64,000 bases of DNA from Thalassia testudinum (taxonomy: Eukaryota; Streptophyta; Magnoliopsida; Alismatales; Hydrocharitaceae). Below, one piece after another: positions 31,160-43,499 of the stretch. Below the pieces are notes generated by a model, which worked only from the letters and a program-made list of their open reading frames with translations, ran no database searches and was not told where the DNA came from. The stretch spans positions 41,354,001 through 41,418,000 of the forward strand of contig JAZHRO010000039.1 of NCBI GenBank assembly GCA_037157565.1, in the 5' to 3' direction. A program made the translations under genes and the position numbers. Each line of letters begins with the position of its first letter. Positions within the stretch are counted from its first letter, which is position 1.

Positions 31160-32076
31160 TTCCTAACTCTTTTCAGTGTGAGGCTTGCCAACTAAGCAAG
31201 CATCATAGAGTTTCTTTTCCCAATTTGAATAAACGATTTGAGTCTTCGTTTGCTTTAGTACATGTTGATTTATGGGGCCCATGTCGGGTCAAGAGTATCA
31301 GGGGTTTTCGTTATTTTCTTATTTTTATTGATGATTATACCAGAGTGTCTTGGGTATTTGTGCTAAAAGAAAAATCTGATACTCCTGATGTAATCAAGAA
31401 GTTTGTTGTTGAAAAAAGAATCAGTTTTCTCGCATTATATGCATGTTCAAACTTGATAATGGTCATGAATTTGTTAATGATGAGTTGCCTCGTTTCATTG
31501 CTTCTCTCGGGATTGTACATAAAACTTTTTGTGCTCATATATCTCAACCAAATGGGGTGGTTGAATGCAAATTGAGACACTTGATGGATGTTGCTTGTAC
31601 CTTGATATTTCATATGCATTTTCCTTCTCACTGTTGGGATGATGCATTTCTTATTGTAGCTTTTTTGATAAATAGGGTTCCCTCCTGAGTTGTTTTCTTT
31701 ATCGCCTGAGGTATTTGGGTGTGTCTGTTTTGTTCATTGCTTTAAGGTGGACAAGCTTACTCTACTGTCAGTCTATTGTGTTTTCTTGGGATATGGTAGG
31801 ACCCAGAAAGGGTATAGGTGCTATAATCCCATGACACATTGCTTTTACGTTAGTGTCGATGTTATGTTCTTTGAGGACATTGCCTATTTTACTCCTAGTG
31901 GCAACTCCTCTCTTACCACTGATGTGTCTTTACCTGTGCCTTCTGCTCTACCCCAACAAGCCTTTGAGCCAGCCCATGATATTGCTTCTGATGCACCCTT
32001 CTTGTATCCTCGTACTTATCAATGCAGGGCTACTAATCCTCAACCTAAGGAGCCCTTGATGACCATTCCTGCATAG
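31160..32076 (+). pseudogene. copia integrase of element E
   Basis: CEACQLSKHH (second half of the zinc-binding motif) is followed by VHVDLWGPCRV with the first catalytic Asp and LIFIDDYTRVSWVF. After a frameshift near 31445 comes LDNGHEFVND with the second Asp. Later text includes QPNGVVE (catalytic Glu) and FLGYGRTQKGYRCYNP. A second frame change occurs at about 31688. Confidence 0.85.
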
Positions 32077-32309
32077 TCTCCTGCTAATGCTATATATTCT
32101 ACTGGAGGTCCCTCCTCTCCTCACATTGGGGTACGAGAGGTAACATAGTTGGATATTCCTATTGCTCAGAGGAAAGGCTAGCGATTTTGTGCTAAATATT
32201 CTATTTCCAACTGTATGTCACTTGATCATCTACCTCTTCTAGGAAAGCATTTGGCTTATGCTGTGGATAGTCACTCTATACCGTGAAACCATAGAGAGGC
32301 ATTTTAGGA

Positions 32310-33030
32310 TCTATCCTGGACCTTGGCCATGCAAGAGGAAATGGTAGCTCTTTAGTCTCGCTAGATTTAGGAGCTTGTTGACCTAGCCCTAGGTGCGACT
32401 GTTGTGGGGTGTTGGTGGGTGTTTATCCTGAAGTGTCATTTGGATGGATCAATTGAGTGATATAAGGTGAGATTGGTGGCCAAAAGGTATACACAGATCC
32501 TTGGAGTGGACTGTTTGAAGACATTCTCTCCAGTGGCACATCTTAATTCGGTTCAGATTTTTCTCTCCTTAGCTATTTAATAGTGGGTGGCCTGTTTTTC
32601 AGCTCGATATCAAGAATGTTTTCCTCTATGGTGACCTTCATGAGGAAGTGTATATGCAGCAACTTCTAGGTTTTATTACTTAGGGGGAGTGTCAAAAAGT
32701 TTGTAGGCTAAGGAAAGTGATTTAGGGGTTGAAATAAAGCTCATGTGTTTGGTTTGAGAGGTTCAATGTGGCGGTTTAAGAGTATGATTTTTAGAGGTCT
32801 ACTACCGATCGTTATGTTTTACTATGCATGGTGAGAATGGGGCTGTTATTCTTATTATCTATGTGGATGGTATTTTGTTAACATGAAGTGATAAAGAATC
32901 CATACAGAATGCCAAAATCTTTCTTTACTCCCAATTTGTCACTAAGGATCTGGGACTTATTAGCTATTTTCTAGGCATTGAGGTGTAGCATATGAATGGT
33001 GGTCTTGTTTTGTCATAGAGGAAGCACATG
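32310..33030 (+). pseudogene. copia reverse transcriptase of element E
   Basis: Recognisable pieces are MQEEMVAL, KTFSPVAHLNSVQIFLSL, IIYVDGILL (YVDG instead of catalytic YVDD) and KDLGLISYFLGIEV. At least eight stops occur, several from CAG to TAG or TGG to TAG changes. Confidence 0.8.
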
Positions 33031-33780
33031 GTTGACATGCTAAAGGATGCAAGGATGCTTAGCTGTGAGCCCATGTCAATTCCTATGGATTCTTCTCTAT
33101 CTTTGGTTGATCTAAACAGCCCATCTCTATCTAATGTGACTAGGTACCGTGCTATGATTGAGAAGTTACTCTGCTTGACAGTGACGAGACTTGATATGGC
33201 CTTTGCAACTAGCCGTTTGAGCCAGTTCATACAATCCCCCAGAGAGGTTCACTGGGATGGGGTTTGTTAGGTTTTGAGGTACTTAAAAAAGTCACCTGGA
33301 AAGACCTATCCATTCAGAAACATGGACATCTTGATATATGGAGATATCTTGATGCTGATTATGCTGGAGTGCATGAACATAGACGTTCCACCACTGGATA
33401 CTGTGTTTATGTTGGTGGCAGCCTTGTTACTTGGTGTAGTAAAAAGTAAAATGTGGTCTCCTGGTCTTCTGCAGGGGCTGAATGCATGGTGATGGCACAT
33501 ACTAGTGATCTGTTGTGGGTGCGTTCTATTATGTAAGATGTTAGCATTACTATGTTTGGTTCTATGCCTATGTATTGCGATAATAGAGTCGCCACCTTCA
33601 TTGCCAACAATCCTACTTTTCATGAAAGGATTAAGCATATTGAAGTAGATTATTACTTCATTTGAGCTGCTATATTAGAGGGGAAGATCTTGATAGCCTA
33701 CATCACCACAGAGGAACAAATTGCTGATATTTTCACTAAAGCACTCTCCTAGAAACATCTTGAATTTTTATGTTCCAAGC
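33031..33780 (+). pseudogene. copia RNase H of element E
   Basis: DMLKDARMLSCEPMSIPMD, TRLDMAFATSRLSQF, YLDADYAGVHEHRRSTTGY and LVTWCSKK are followed, after a break, by NPTFHERIKHIEVDYYF and IFTKALS. Domain order is complete. The frame is broken by stops at 33450 and 33535 and by a frameshift near 33270. Confidence 0.82.
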
Positions 33781-33819
33781 TGAGCATGTTAGATGTCTAT
33801 GCTCTAGTTTGAGGGGGAG

Positions 33820-33964
33820 TGTTGAGTATTAAATAACTTTTATATGTATTGATTTTTGTTCTTTCTTATATTTGTAAGGGTGCCTATACTATTTTTCCCT
33901 TGTGCTTCTCTATATAAAGGCACATAGGGCCTCCAATAATAATCATCTCATTTCAGTCCTAACA
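33820..33964 (+). repeat. 3' LTR of element E
   Basis: 145 bp, preceded by the polypurine tract GAGGGGGAG. Confidence 0.9.
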
Positions 33965-34189
33965 AAAACCTTTAAAACAGTGTCGTCATCTGCTAAGTTC
34001 CCATGTAGGCTTGCCCAAAAGATTAAGGAAGAAGCAAAGTTGATAGACCAATCATCGACTCCTAGCAAGACTTCACAACGGGGTAGGTAAAGAAGAGGCA
34101 GTTAGCATCCTCCTCATCATCTCCATAAAAAGCGCACGTGACGTCAGCTCCAAGCACCCATCTTGTTTTGTAAACTTGAGTAATGGAAG

Positions 34190-34334
34190 TGTTGGAATAT
34201 GTCCCTATTGGGTGTTTTTTTTTGTTATTTGTTATTTCTTGATGGGTCTTCCTTGTAATTTACCCCTTTGTCTCTCTATATAAAGAGGCTAGGGTTTCTT
34301 AGAATAAGATAAGCCATTCTTTTCTCTTTTAACA
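34190..34334 (+). repeat. 5' LTR of element F
   Basis: Contains CTATATAAAGAGG, ends TTTTAACA, and touches the primer binding site. There is no partner inside the window. Confidence 0.75.
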
Positions 34335-34719
34335 TGATATCAGAGTAGGGTGCGTCCTAAGTTCTTCATGTTCTAGTATCTTCCACCAAAACCTTAGAAG
34401 AAAGAGAGATCTCTTGCATCAATCTCAATTTTTCACTCTCTGTATACTGTAGGGAGCACTAATAGCAGTGTTGTCGACCCTAGTAGCACCACTAGTAGTG
34501 TCGTCAGGGGTGCAGGGCACTACAATGGCCTGCAACAGCACTGCTAGAGCTTGCTATAACATCTTAGCAGTGTTGCAGGGGCCCAGTAGCATTGCTTGCG
34601 CTTTTGGTTATCTTTTGAGTGATATGCACTGTTGATGCTTCTTCTCGAGCCTCGAGTTGCATGGATTGCTTGTCGTGGCTTGAGGTGCTCCTGTTGACTG
34701 TGATTGGCTCTTGATTTGG

Positions 34720-35640
34720 TGATGCAGGAATGTTAGGACCTTCAAATACTCCTGAAGTTAAGCCTATGTCTTAGTCTTCCTTAGTTGTGATTCAGGCAAC
34801 TCTATGAACCTTAATGGTGTCCAAAACTATCTTCTATGGTCTCATGCATTCAAAATCTTTGTAAGAGGATAGAAAAAGCTTTATATTATGACTAAGCTTG
34901 CCCTTTATTCTCAATTGTCAAAATTTAAGAGATGGGTGCAAGACAACTATCCAGTCATGAATTGGATGATGAAGAGCATTGAGTCATAGATCGTTGCTAA
35001 TCTCTTGTATAAGAAGATTGCCGAGGAGATATGGGACAACTTGGCGAAAAAGTTTTCTTAGAAGTTTAGTCATGCTTGTCTGGCCAATATTTATCGTCGG
35101 ATCTAGTCTACTATCGAGGGGAAGTGCTTACTAGTTGATTACTATAGTGAGATGGAAGCACTATATGAGGAACTGAATGTGTTCCATCCCTCTTGCTGTG
35201 ATACATAGGCAGGATAACACCAAGTGTGGCAAGTTTATAAGTTTCTAGACAGTCTGAGTTCTAGATATCAATCTGCCAAAGATCGGATACTTACTTTGGA
35301 TGACATTCTTGATCTAGAGATAGTCTCTGGGAGGCTTTGAAAGGTTGCTACTAATGTGAGTGCAGTGTCACAGATTGCTCCATAGCCTGTTGTACCTCCC
35401 ATAGAGACGTTTGTCGATGTTTGCGTTTACAGTTCCTAATGGGAATGGAGGCCCAACGGTAGGTCAAGGATGCGGCCGAGGATGAGGACACACTTATGAG
35501 CCATGTATTCACTGCAAATGGACTAGCCATCCGTTTGAGCATTGTTGGGCCAAGTTTGGATGACCTGCCTGAGCCAATTTTGCTGTGACTCTAGAGTTCT
35601 TATCTAGTGGAGTTTGATCTTCTCTCCACAGAGGACTATG
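34720..35640 (+). pseudogene. gag pseudogene of element F
   Basis: Multi-frame reading gives LMVSKTIFYGLMHSKSL, IPLAVIHRQDNTK..KFISF, QSAKDRILTLDDILDLE-like text, and a zinc-knuckle remnant CIHCKWTSHPFEHCWAKFG (C-H-C pattern) near 35505-35560. It has more than ten stops. Confidence 0.65.
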
Positions 35641-35815
35641 AACATCTGTTGTAGCTTCTTCGGTAGCCTGTTCCACCTATGGAACCCCAGGCTACCTTCA
35701 CTTCCTTTGCTAACTCTGCAAGTGCTATAACCAATTTGTCTATGACATCCTCCACCTTATGGGTGATAGATTCTGGTGCATTCAACCATCTAACGGGTAA
35801 GGTGGATGCCCTTAC

Positions 35816-35960
35816 TATTTTACCCTTTTGGTTTATCATGTTTTTATTATTTTCCTTGATTGCATTTTTATTATTTTCTTTATGGGGCTGTGTTTTTCCT
35901 ACTTTATATATTGAGAAGTAGGGTTTCTAGATAATGCTATGCAATTCATTTCATCCCATT
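35816..35960 (+). repeat. 5' LTR of element G
   Basis: Starts TATTTTACCC, probably a mutated TGTATCCC as in the right LTR. It abuts the primer site TGGTATTAGAG. Confidence 0.78.
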
Positions 35961-37051
35961 TGGTATTAGAGTAGCAATCCTATGTCGATGCTTGGGTATC
36001 ACTCTCTCCAAGGGGCACCATTGGCCCCTTCTCATCGTTGGCCCTCTCAGCAGTGCTAGAGCAACCCAGTGTTGCCGCTAGGGTTTGTAGTGAGGAGCTG
36101 AGGCCCCTAGCGTTATTGCTGAAGGGCATCAGGGCCCTTGCGCCATCGCGTGGGGAGTCTTCCTTGCCCCTGCGCCGTCGCGTGGGGAGTCTTCCCTGCC
36201 CCTGTGCCGCCGCATGGGGCTTTTCCAGCCCCTGCACTGTCGGACGATTTGTAGGGGGGTCTTCTTAGCCCTTACGCAGTCACATGGGGGCTTTCTCTTC
36301 CCCTACACTGTTGCACTAATTTGGTAGGGGCACTCTATCGCCTTCCTTGACTTCGAGGCCATAGCAGCTTCTTGAAGGAAGATGCAATTATTGTTGGGGC
36401 TTCCTTGTGCCTTAGTGGTGGTTGCTTGCTTATAACCAAGGAAAGTGATGTCGACGACATATCGGCAATATATCGTCGATATCATATGTCGGTATCGTTG
36501 GCCTACCCCATGTCGATACCCCCTCTCATATATTTTTCCATAATATCGGTCGATATGTCGTCGATATCGAGGGGTATCGGCGACATCGATAAAAGTGAAG
36601 CCCCTTAGTATAAAATTTCCAATATTTCGTCGATATATGCCTGACGCGGGCGATAAGTCAAGAAATATTGCTGGGTCTACTTCTGCCCTCTTCTCCATTT
36701 CCCCTGCAGCTCTCTTCTTTTCGACACTACACCCACCTTGTACCTCTGAATTTTCCTTGTTCACCATCTTGTTGGGTGATTTTCAACCTTCTTTTATCTC
36801 TCAACAAGGTAAGTACCTTATTATTCAATTTATTTGCATGATTAGGTCCAAATCACCATGTTTCTAACCTTGGTTATTGTTTATACCGAAGTTAGATGTC
36901 TTCATATATTTGATTATTGGGTAGATTAATGCTGTCTTTTCTAAATGATTATTGGGTAGTTAATGATTATTTAGTAAGATCTCTAATTAAATCCTAATTT
37001 GGTGATAATTTTGTAGCCTAAATCACCGTATTTTAAGCTAGGTGCTCAATC

Positions 37052-37330
37052 ATGCTAGGTCACTCAAGCGAGGATGTTGGAGAAATTAGGTGGAATTATG
37101 CCACTCCCATAGATGGAGACAAAGGAAAGTCACAACGTAACTTTTGTGGTAAAAGGTTAATGGGAGGTATCATAAGGTTTTAGTAGCACTTGGTAGGTGG
37201 ATACAAGAATATAGCCAATTGTTGTAATGTACCTGAACAAGACATGCTATTACTGCGAGACAATTTAGAGGGAAAGAAATCAAAAGACAAGGACAAATCA
37301 AAGAGAGACGCGATGTTCCATGAGAAAATG
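37052..37330 (+). pseudogene. BED-type zinc-finger exon of the hAT transposase
   Basis: ATG at 37052 begins MLGHSSEDVGEIRWNYATPI. The finger reads NFCGKRLMGGIIRF, two stops, HLVGGY, and then a short cysteine-containing stretch. The first zinc ligand (normally C in CNFCGK) is N, and two stops replace the residues before the conserved His. BED fingers bind transposon ends in this superfamily. A splice-like AAG/GTAAGTAC upstream (36807-36816) suggests a 5' untranslated intron. Confidence 0.75.
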
Positions 37331-37599
37331 TGAGAAAAAGACTACAGTGAAATGGATGACTTGGATGAGGATTCGTATGTTCAGTACTCTAGTGATTGTG
37401 AAACTTCTGTACAGAGACAGGCATATAGGAATGTAATTAAGAATCTCTAAGGAGTGAACATGAGAGGTGGCAAAAAAAGGAATTTACCCGTGGAAGGTCG
37501 TTTATGAGAGAGGAGATGAAAGTGCTCGTATCAGCATCCTTGACCACCCTGCAAAAAAATAAAGGAGGATAGAACTTGGGAGATCAGTGATATGCAAAT

Positions 37600-40500
37600 T
37601 CTTAATACTATTAATTAAGGTTATTAACTCAATCAATGGCGTTAACAATAATGCTTAAGCTGTCTTGCTTAATTAATTAGTCATTAATTATAGTATAGGG
37701 AACAAAGTAACTTAACATTTAGAAAATTCTTTTAATTGATTGAGTCTAGGTTGTACACTGGGAGGAGTCTTAATTAGCTAATTATTCACTATTTATTTTA
37801 AATTAATCTTTATTCTTAATTATTTAAGTTAACTACTACTTTACATAGCTTATTTACTTACTAAATATATACTTGAGTTATATAAATACTAACTACTTAG
37901 TTTAATAGATACTACATTACTTAATTAACTAAAGCTATTAGATACTTAATTACTAAGTTCATTGTTACTTATCTTACTACTAAAGTTATACTACTTATAT
38001 TATGCTAATACTACTATTACTTAACTAATATAGCATATATTACTTTATATCATAGATTACCACACTATTAAATTTACTTAATTAGATTAAGTATTTAATT
38101 ATCTATTAATTACTACAATATGTTAATCACATGAATAATTACATCAAAATAAAAAATAGAAGCATGACAATCATTCCATATGCAAGAGTAAGTAAAAAGA
38201 AATTATGTCGCATTAACAAGCAAAAGAAAATTATAACAGAAATATTATTTTATAACAACAAAGTTATTAATTACTTAGGCACATTTCAATTAATCATTTA
38301 GGCTTCATGCCTTATTTATTCACTTAACACTTCAGCCTTCTCACAAGTACAACCTTCAACATTTAACCAATTCAACCAAATCCTTGATATTCACAAGTAC
38401 AACCTTCAACATTTAGCCAATTCAACCAAATCCTTGATATTCAGGCAATCCAACACTTAGGCTTAACAAAGCCTACTTAATTTTCCTTTATAAGAAAAGG
38501 AGGAGATTGCACCTATAGCATTCGCAGGATCAACGGTTCAGACGAATCGGATCAATCACTACTAGCCAGTAGCCACGTGGCACAATCCCCACCTTCCACC
38601 TGCCGCCCGGAGGACACTCCACAGAGCCACGATTTAGCCCTCGCATAGGGTTACACTACGCACACGCTACACATGCACAGACACAAATGCTCATGATTCG
38701 CGCCTAGCACTTGTTGATTGAGCAACTCGTGTGCACGTTTCCTTATATATGTCAGCAACAGCTTCAAATCCTACAATGTGGGACTATGCTGTATCCCTTC
38801 TATTCTACGTAGCTCCATTTCCAGCGACAACTCCAGCAACCAATTCCTTGTAGCTTCGTGGATTGAATCAAGCCATCGAAGGCTTTATTGATAACCTTAT
38901 GTGCCTACTATCGATTGATGGTAGTATCAATTAGATCAGAATTTCAAGATTGATCCTTAGATCAGAGCCTAAACATGGCTTCGAGTCATAATTGCTCTGT
39001 TGCAAGTTAGCAAAGAAGAATTCTACAATAAACCTAACAAACTTTGTTGGTTCTTTCAATTGAGACCTTAGATAGCTAAAGCAAATCATTCTGCAGGGAA
39101 TGGAGAGGTTAATGGGATTTTGGGAAATAGAGAGAAGCTTCAGAGCTTCAAAGCTCTTGTTCTTGAACTATAGAACACTGATCTTTGGTTTAAATCAACC
39201 TCTAGAGTTGATCTGAATCGTTTCCAATGATCATAAAGAGTTGATCTGGACAGAATTCGAGTTGAAATCTCATCAAAATGACACCGAACTCATTTGAGGT
39301 TCATTTTGAACTGAAAGACTCATTCAATCACAATGTGATTGGTTCCAATAACATCACAATAAACTCAGGAACTCAATTCTATCCTTAAATCCAAGTCTTA
39401 AGGTCTGAAAGCTCAAGAACAACCCAGGGTTAATCGATATAACTCAATAGTTGACTTCTTGAATTAAAGGGTTTCAGATCAAATCATTGGCCTAGATAGA
39501 CTAAAATCTACCCTAGGAATCCAATGCAATCATCAAATTCAATTTTTGAATACTCTACAAATGGTCCTAGGCACTTCCGCCTGAGATCAGAATGTGCTGA
39601 GTTCGTTAGAACAAATGAAAGGTTCTAAGACCTAGATGAAAGCTAATCTAAACTCTGTGTTTTGCTCATGCTTTCAGACCTCCCACTAATGTCTAAGACT
39701 CAATGAATGTCTCCTCAGCTCTGCCGGAGCTAAGGAAGATAAAGATCAACAGTAAGATTCAGGCAATGAAACACAAGTCTAAATGATAAAATCTAATCCT
39801 AAGATCACATGTAAGTGATCTAGAGCTCTACGGTGGTTTGGAAGATTGTGTCTCCTATTAGGAATGTTCGAGCTTATTGGAGCTTCGGTGAAGGTTGAAA
39901 ATTCTAATTGGAGATCAAATCTCCACAAAAACAATCAAGAATAGATTCAAAAGACTCCTGAGATCACTTATGACCTTAGGAACACCTTAACTAATTCAAT
40001 TGATCATTAAACTCAAGATATGGTTAAGAATTACTCAGAGAATCAAACTTGAGTTTGCTAAAACTCAGGGATATAAATCTCACTCAATTGAGTGAGGGGA
40101 AATGTTCAGAAGATGAATGCAATTGTATACAAGTGTCTAATTTGGCGGAGGAACCCCTCTGGAGTTGCCATTGACAGTGAGCTCCGGTTGAAGGAAATTG
40201 GGCATTCTAGTTAGGTGGATTAATAGGTGCAATTACTTAGGTCAGGATGGCCCTTAGGGTGTTGTGAAGGTGATGAAGGGCCTATTTGGATGTGTCGAAT
40301 GATTTGAGGATTTGCCATTGACAACAGATTCCACAGGTGAAGGTGTTTGTGGAATTAGGCGATTAGATGTGTAACAACGTGAATTAGAAGTGGATCATGA
40401 TCATGTGAAAGATAAAGAAGTTGCTCAAAGTGGAAATGGAGTGAACTGAGCTCCGATGAAGCCTAAAATGGCTCGTCGGAGTCGGAGAAGACGAAAGGAA

Positions 40501-41610
40501 ATCATATGATTCTAACTAACTACTTAAGCTAACTAACTACTCTAATCTATGCTAAACTAAGAATTAAACTCCTAGCTACTATTACCTGGACGAAAGAGGA
40601 AGAAGAGCTCCACGGATGCTTTGCCGGAGGGAAGAAATCAGAAGGAAGAAGTCGGCATAGAAGGAATGGCGGATGTCGAGGCCTCGTTGGAAGGCGCGGT
40701 GGAAGAGGAAGACGGAGTTGGGGTCGTCTCGCTCGAAGATCAGAGGAAGGAGATAGAAGTCGCCAAAGAGTGAATAGCCTACGAGCAATCTCAGTTGGGG
40801 GAAGAAGGGGAAGAAGATAGGGAGTTTCTAATAGAGATCAGAGGTGTGGAGCTTTATTTATAGGTGGTGGTGGAGGTCTAGGGAGATGTATTTGGTCGGA
40901 TGATCATCTAGATGCATCGAAAAGTCCATCGTCGTCTCCGACGACGGTGAGCTTTCCAGGTGTCATTAGAGCACATGCGTATGATCCAAACTGTTGGATC
41001 TGTGGAGTTTGTTATGAAGAAGCTTGGCGTGCACGGAAAAGGACGTCAGCCCTCTAATGTTGCTGACATCGGAGAAGAGACTCGACGTTGAACGCCGGCC
41101 ATTGATTCCGATGAGAAGAAATAAAGAAGAAAAAGGTTAGGAACTTGATTGCAAATACGAAGGAATTGGTTATATAAAAAGGACTCGATTGTCATGAATC
41201 CTAGGGATTAAAATGTAAAAAGTGACTTTTAAAGCTTATTTTAAATTATTTATTTTTCAACTTTTTATATATTATTATAAATTCAGTAAATAATATATTT
41301 GTAACAAGAAATTGTATTTTACCCCTTTTAGCTATATTTATTTAAATGATTAACTTAATTAGGTTAATTGATAACTTAGGTTATAAATTAATACAAATTA
41401 TGTTAAATATTTTATATATAACTAAATGGCTATGTTTGAGTCCTATTTATTAAATAAACTTAAATAAACATTAATTAGACCTTAATTTAATGATTTAGCA
41501 TATTTGTAAGGTCCTTGTTATTTTGCCTTTATTATTTAATTAACCCTTAAGTAATGTTATTCATTATTAATTAGTTGAGGAAACTAGCTAATTTATGTGA
41601 ATTATAAGCC
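37600..41610. mobile_element. ~4-kb unclassified insertion inside the hAT transposase gene
   Basis: Separates the acidic linker after the BED exon from DUF659. The flanks are very AT-rich (37600-38330 and 41170-41610) and dense in TTAATTA/ACTTA. The centre (38480-41100) is moderate GC with no transposon protein. A 68-codon minus-strand frame (40582-40788) is not recognised. No LTRs, inverted ends or target duplication could be fixed. Candidates are a large non-coding LTR derivative (LARD) or a captured genomic piece. Confidence 0.45.
38341..38440 (+). repeat. 50-bp perfect-period tandem duplication
   Basis: Units 38341-38390 and 38391-38440 begin TCACAAGTACAACCTTCAAC and differ at a single base (AACC/AGCC). 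This is much younger than its surroundings. Confidence 0.9.
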
Positions 41611-41619
41611 ATGATGAGT

Positions 41620-42240
41620 TCCTCATAAATCAGCTAGTATGAAATATGTTTTTAGCCAAGATAAGAAGCAAACGACCGTCAAGAGATGTTTGGGAATGTT
41701 AGAGAAAAGGTAGGGAAAGCCATCTCTATACTTTTTTACACATGCCATCGCAATAAATGTAGCATGCAGACCATTTTTGCAACATGCTATGGATGCGATT
41801 GTCCAAGGAAGAACAAGGGTGAAGGTTCCTACCTCACATGAGATCATGAATAACTACTTGTATATGGCGGAGGATGACCTCAACAACTACATAAATGGGT
41901 TGAAAATGTTATGGTTAAATTATGGTGTGCCTATTATTTGTGATGGATGAACCAAGATCATGAGAAAGCAAATCATAAATTTCCTTCTTTATTATGATGG
42001 AAAGACAACCTTTGTGAAATCTGTGGATGCATCCGATCAAGTCAAAAATTACAAGTACATGTACTGTTTGATGGTGGATGTTGTTAGGGAGGTTGGACTC
42101 GAACATGTGCAAATTGTTACAGATAATGGTAGCAATTTTAAGAAGGCTGGCAAAAAATTGATGAAGTCTAGCAGATATTTTTTGACTTTTGTGCAGCCCA
42201 TTGCATTGATCTAATTCTCAAGGACTTTGGAAAGAGGAAG
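41620..42240 (+). pseudogene. hAT transposase DUF659 domain
   Basis: Reads FFTHAIAINVACRPFLQHAM, VKVPTSHEI and LYMAEDDLNNYI. After a stop at 41948 come FLLYYDGKTTFVKSVDASD, VVREVGLEHVQIVTDNGSNF and KKAGKKLM. SVDASD and VTDN(G/A)SN are hallmark DUF659/hAT catalytic-core motifs. The 84-codon frame 41960-42214 is intact. Downstream (42215-42714) only fragments such as LASIYAVMEMMKQKVKEN can be read. Confidence 0.88.
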
Positions 42241-43224
42241 GTAATAAATGAGCTTATTCAAGATGCATAGTCAATCACCTTTATTTACAATCACTCGCAT
42301 ATACTGACATTAATGAGGCAGATTTGTAAGAGTGAACTTGTAAGATCAATCATCACTCGATTTGCAACAAATTACTTCACATTATAGAGTATTCTGGATA
42401 ACAAAGTTGGATTTAAGGAGATGCTCATCTCGAATGATTGGTATGCAAAAAGAGAGCATATTTCAAATCGGGAAGAATATAAAGGAATTGGTGACCATAA
42501 AATTTTGGGATAGTTCATGGGTTGTGAAGATAATGAAATCTATTGTGGTGGTGTTAAAGATGTTGATGGTGATAAAAAATCAACCTTAGCAAGTATATAT
42601 GCAGTCATGGAAATGATGAAACAAAAGGTGAAAGAAAATGTTGGGAATTCAAGTCGACAATATATTAAGATAATCAATGAAAGATGGCGACTTGCTCTCG
42701 CATTCACTTCATAAAGCTGATATGAATTTGTTATTTGACTATTAAGTTTCATTAATATGTTTTTGACTCATGACTTTTTAGTTTGAACTTTATAGTGATT
42801 ACTCTTAAATCCTAATTTTGTAGCACATTATTTTAACTCGAGATATCACTACAAGTATGGACTTCATAGTGATTATGAGCTTCTTTAAGCAGTGAAAATG
42901 TTATCTGCAAGCTTGTGAAGGACGTACAATAACAAACAACTTGTATGAATGAAGGGAATGTGACAAATTAGCCTATACTTTTAGCCTAAGATGTTAGTCT
43001 GTTGCTTACACATACGGTTTATTAAATCATTGTTTCTTATAGATAAAATATTTTAGAAATGAGTTGCTATATTTTGGGGGAAACACTGCCACGCATGCTC
43101 AGAATAAAACTCTTCCTAGTATTGTCATCATCTTGTGATTTGTGAAATTTGAATTCATTTCACACAATTCACAAGTTACATGAATGAATTAATCATAATG
43201 AGTTCATTTTCATATTTCTATTAT

Positions 43225-43440
43225 AGCTAAATGGTGGCACTTGTATGGCACATATGCTCCTAACCTTTGACGAGTTGCTGTTAGAATCTTATCTCATATG
43301 GCATCGGTAGGAGGGTGTGAAAGAAATTGAAGCACTTTCAACCTAATTTACTTACATAGAAGAAATTGCCTCGGTAGTAACAAGTTGGACTTGGTATTCA
43401 TGCTCTACAACATTAGACTAGATATGAAACATATATGGGA
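43225..43440 (+). pseudogene. hAT C-terminal dimerisation domain
   Basis: KWWHLYGTYAPNL, RVAVRILSHMASVGGCERN (then a stop where the conserved W belongs), STFNLIYLHRRNCLGSNKL and DLVFMLYNIRL give the classic dimerisation domain (WW..YG...P.L..LA.R.LS...SS..CERNWS.F). Two codons are mutated to stops. Confidence 0.9.
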
Positions 43441-43499
43441 AGGAGAAAATAAGAGTATATGGACCAAATTGATGTGGCATATCTTTTTGAAGATAGAGA

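Larger units (their letters stand above)
30757..33964 (+). mobile_element. gag-less copia retrotransposon (E)
   Basis: LTRs at 30757-30902 and 33820-33964 run TGTTGAGTATTAAA to (T/C)CTAACA. A primer-site-like TGTTATAAGAGC follows the left LTR and GAGGGGGAGTG precedes the right one. Flanks AAGGC and AAAAC differ only by two transitions and may be a decayed 5-bp target duplication. The interior begins at integrase; gag and protease are absent. Integrase, reverse transcriptase and RNase H are all present but carry stops and frameshifts. Confidence 0.9.
30610..34189 (-). mobile_element. minus-strand LINE 3' fragment, split by copia element E
   Basis: 33965-34189 read on the minus strand resembles an L1 zinc-finger/C-terminal domain (ALFMEMMR, GADVTCAFYGDDEEDANCLF-like across frames). 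30610-30756 on the minus strand continues with GVFGLSIRGRLYA. Copia element E lies exactly between the two parts. It is head-to-head or tail-to-tail with the plus-strand LINE before it. Similarity is weak and frames are broken. Confidence 0.45.
34190..35815 (+). mobile_element. outermost copia element (F), left segment: LTR, gag, start of protease
   Basis: The 5' LTR (34190-34334, TGTTGGAATATG to TTTTAACA) is followed directly by a primer site TGATATCAGAGT. A decayed gag spans about 34720-35640. Protease begins with LWVIDSGAFNHL (active-site DSG intact) and stops at 35815, where element G is inserted. The rest of F appears at 56762-56818 and 63551-64000. Its 3' LTR is outside the window. Confidence 0.8.

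Noticed and set aside
30757..33964. Possible intact, functional copia elements
   Set aside because: Every pol region in the window has at least one catalytic change, stop or frameshift, or lacks whole domains.
36455..36655. ATATCG arrays as centromeric or telomeric satellite
   Set aside because: The arrays are short, imperfect and always sit at the two ends of hAT elements with 8-bp duplications, so they are subterminal repeats.
38341..38440. CRISPR-like direct repeats
   Set aside because: Only two adjacent 50-bp units without spacers in a plant genome context.
40582..40788. 68-codon minus-strand frame (FLLPLIFERDD-type text) as a gene
   Set aside because: Isolated, short, no homology recognised, inside an unclassified insertion.
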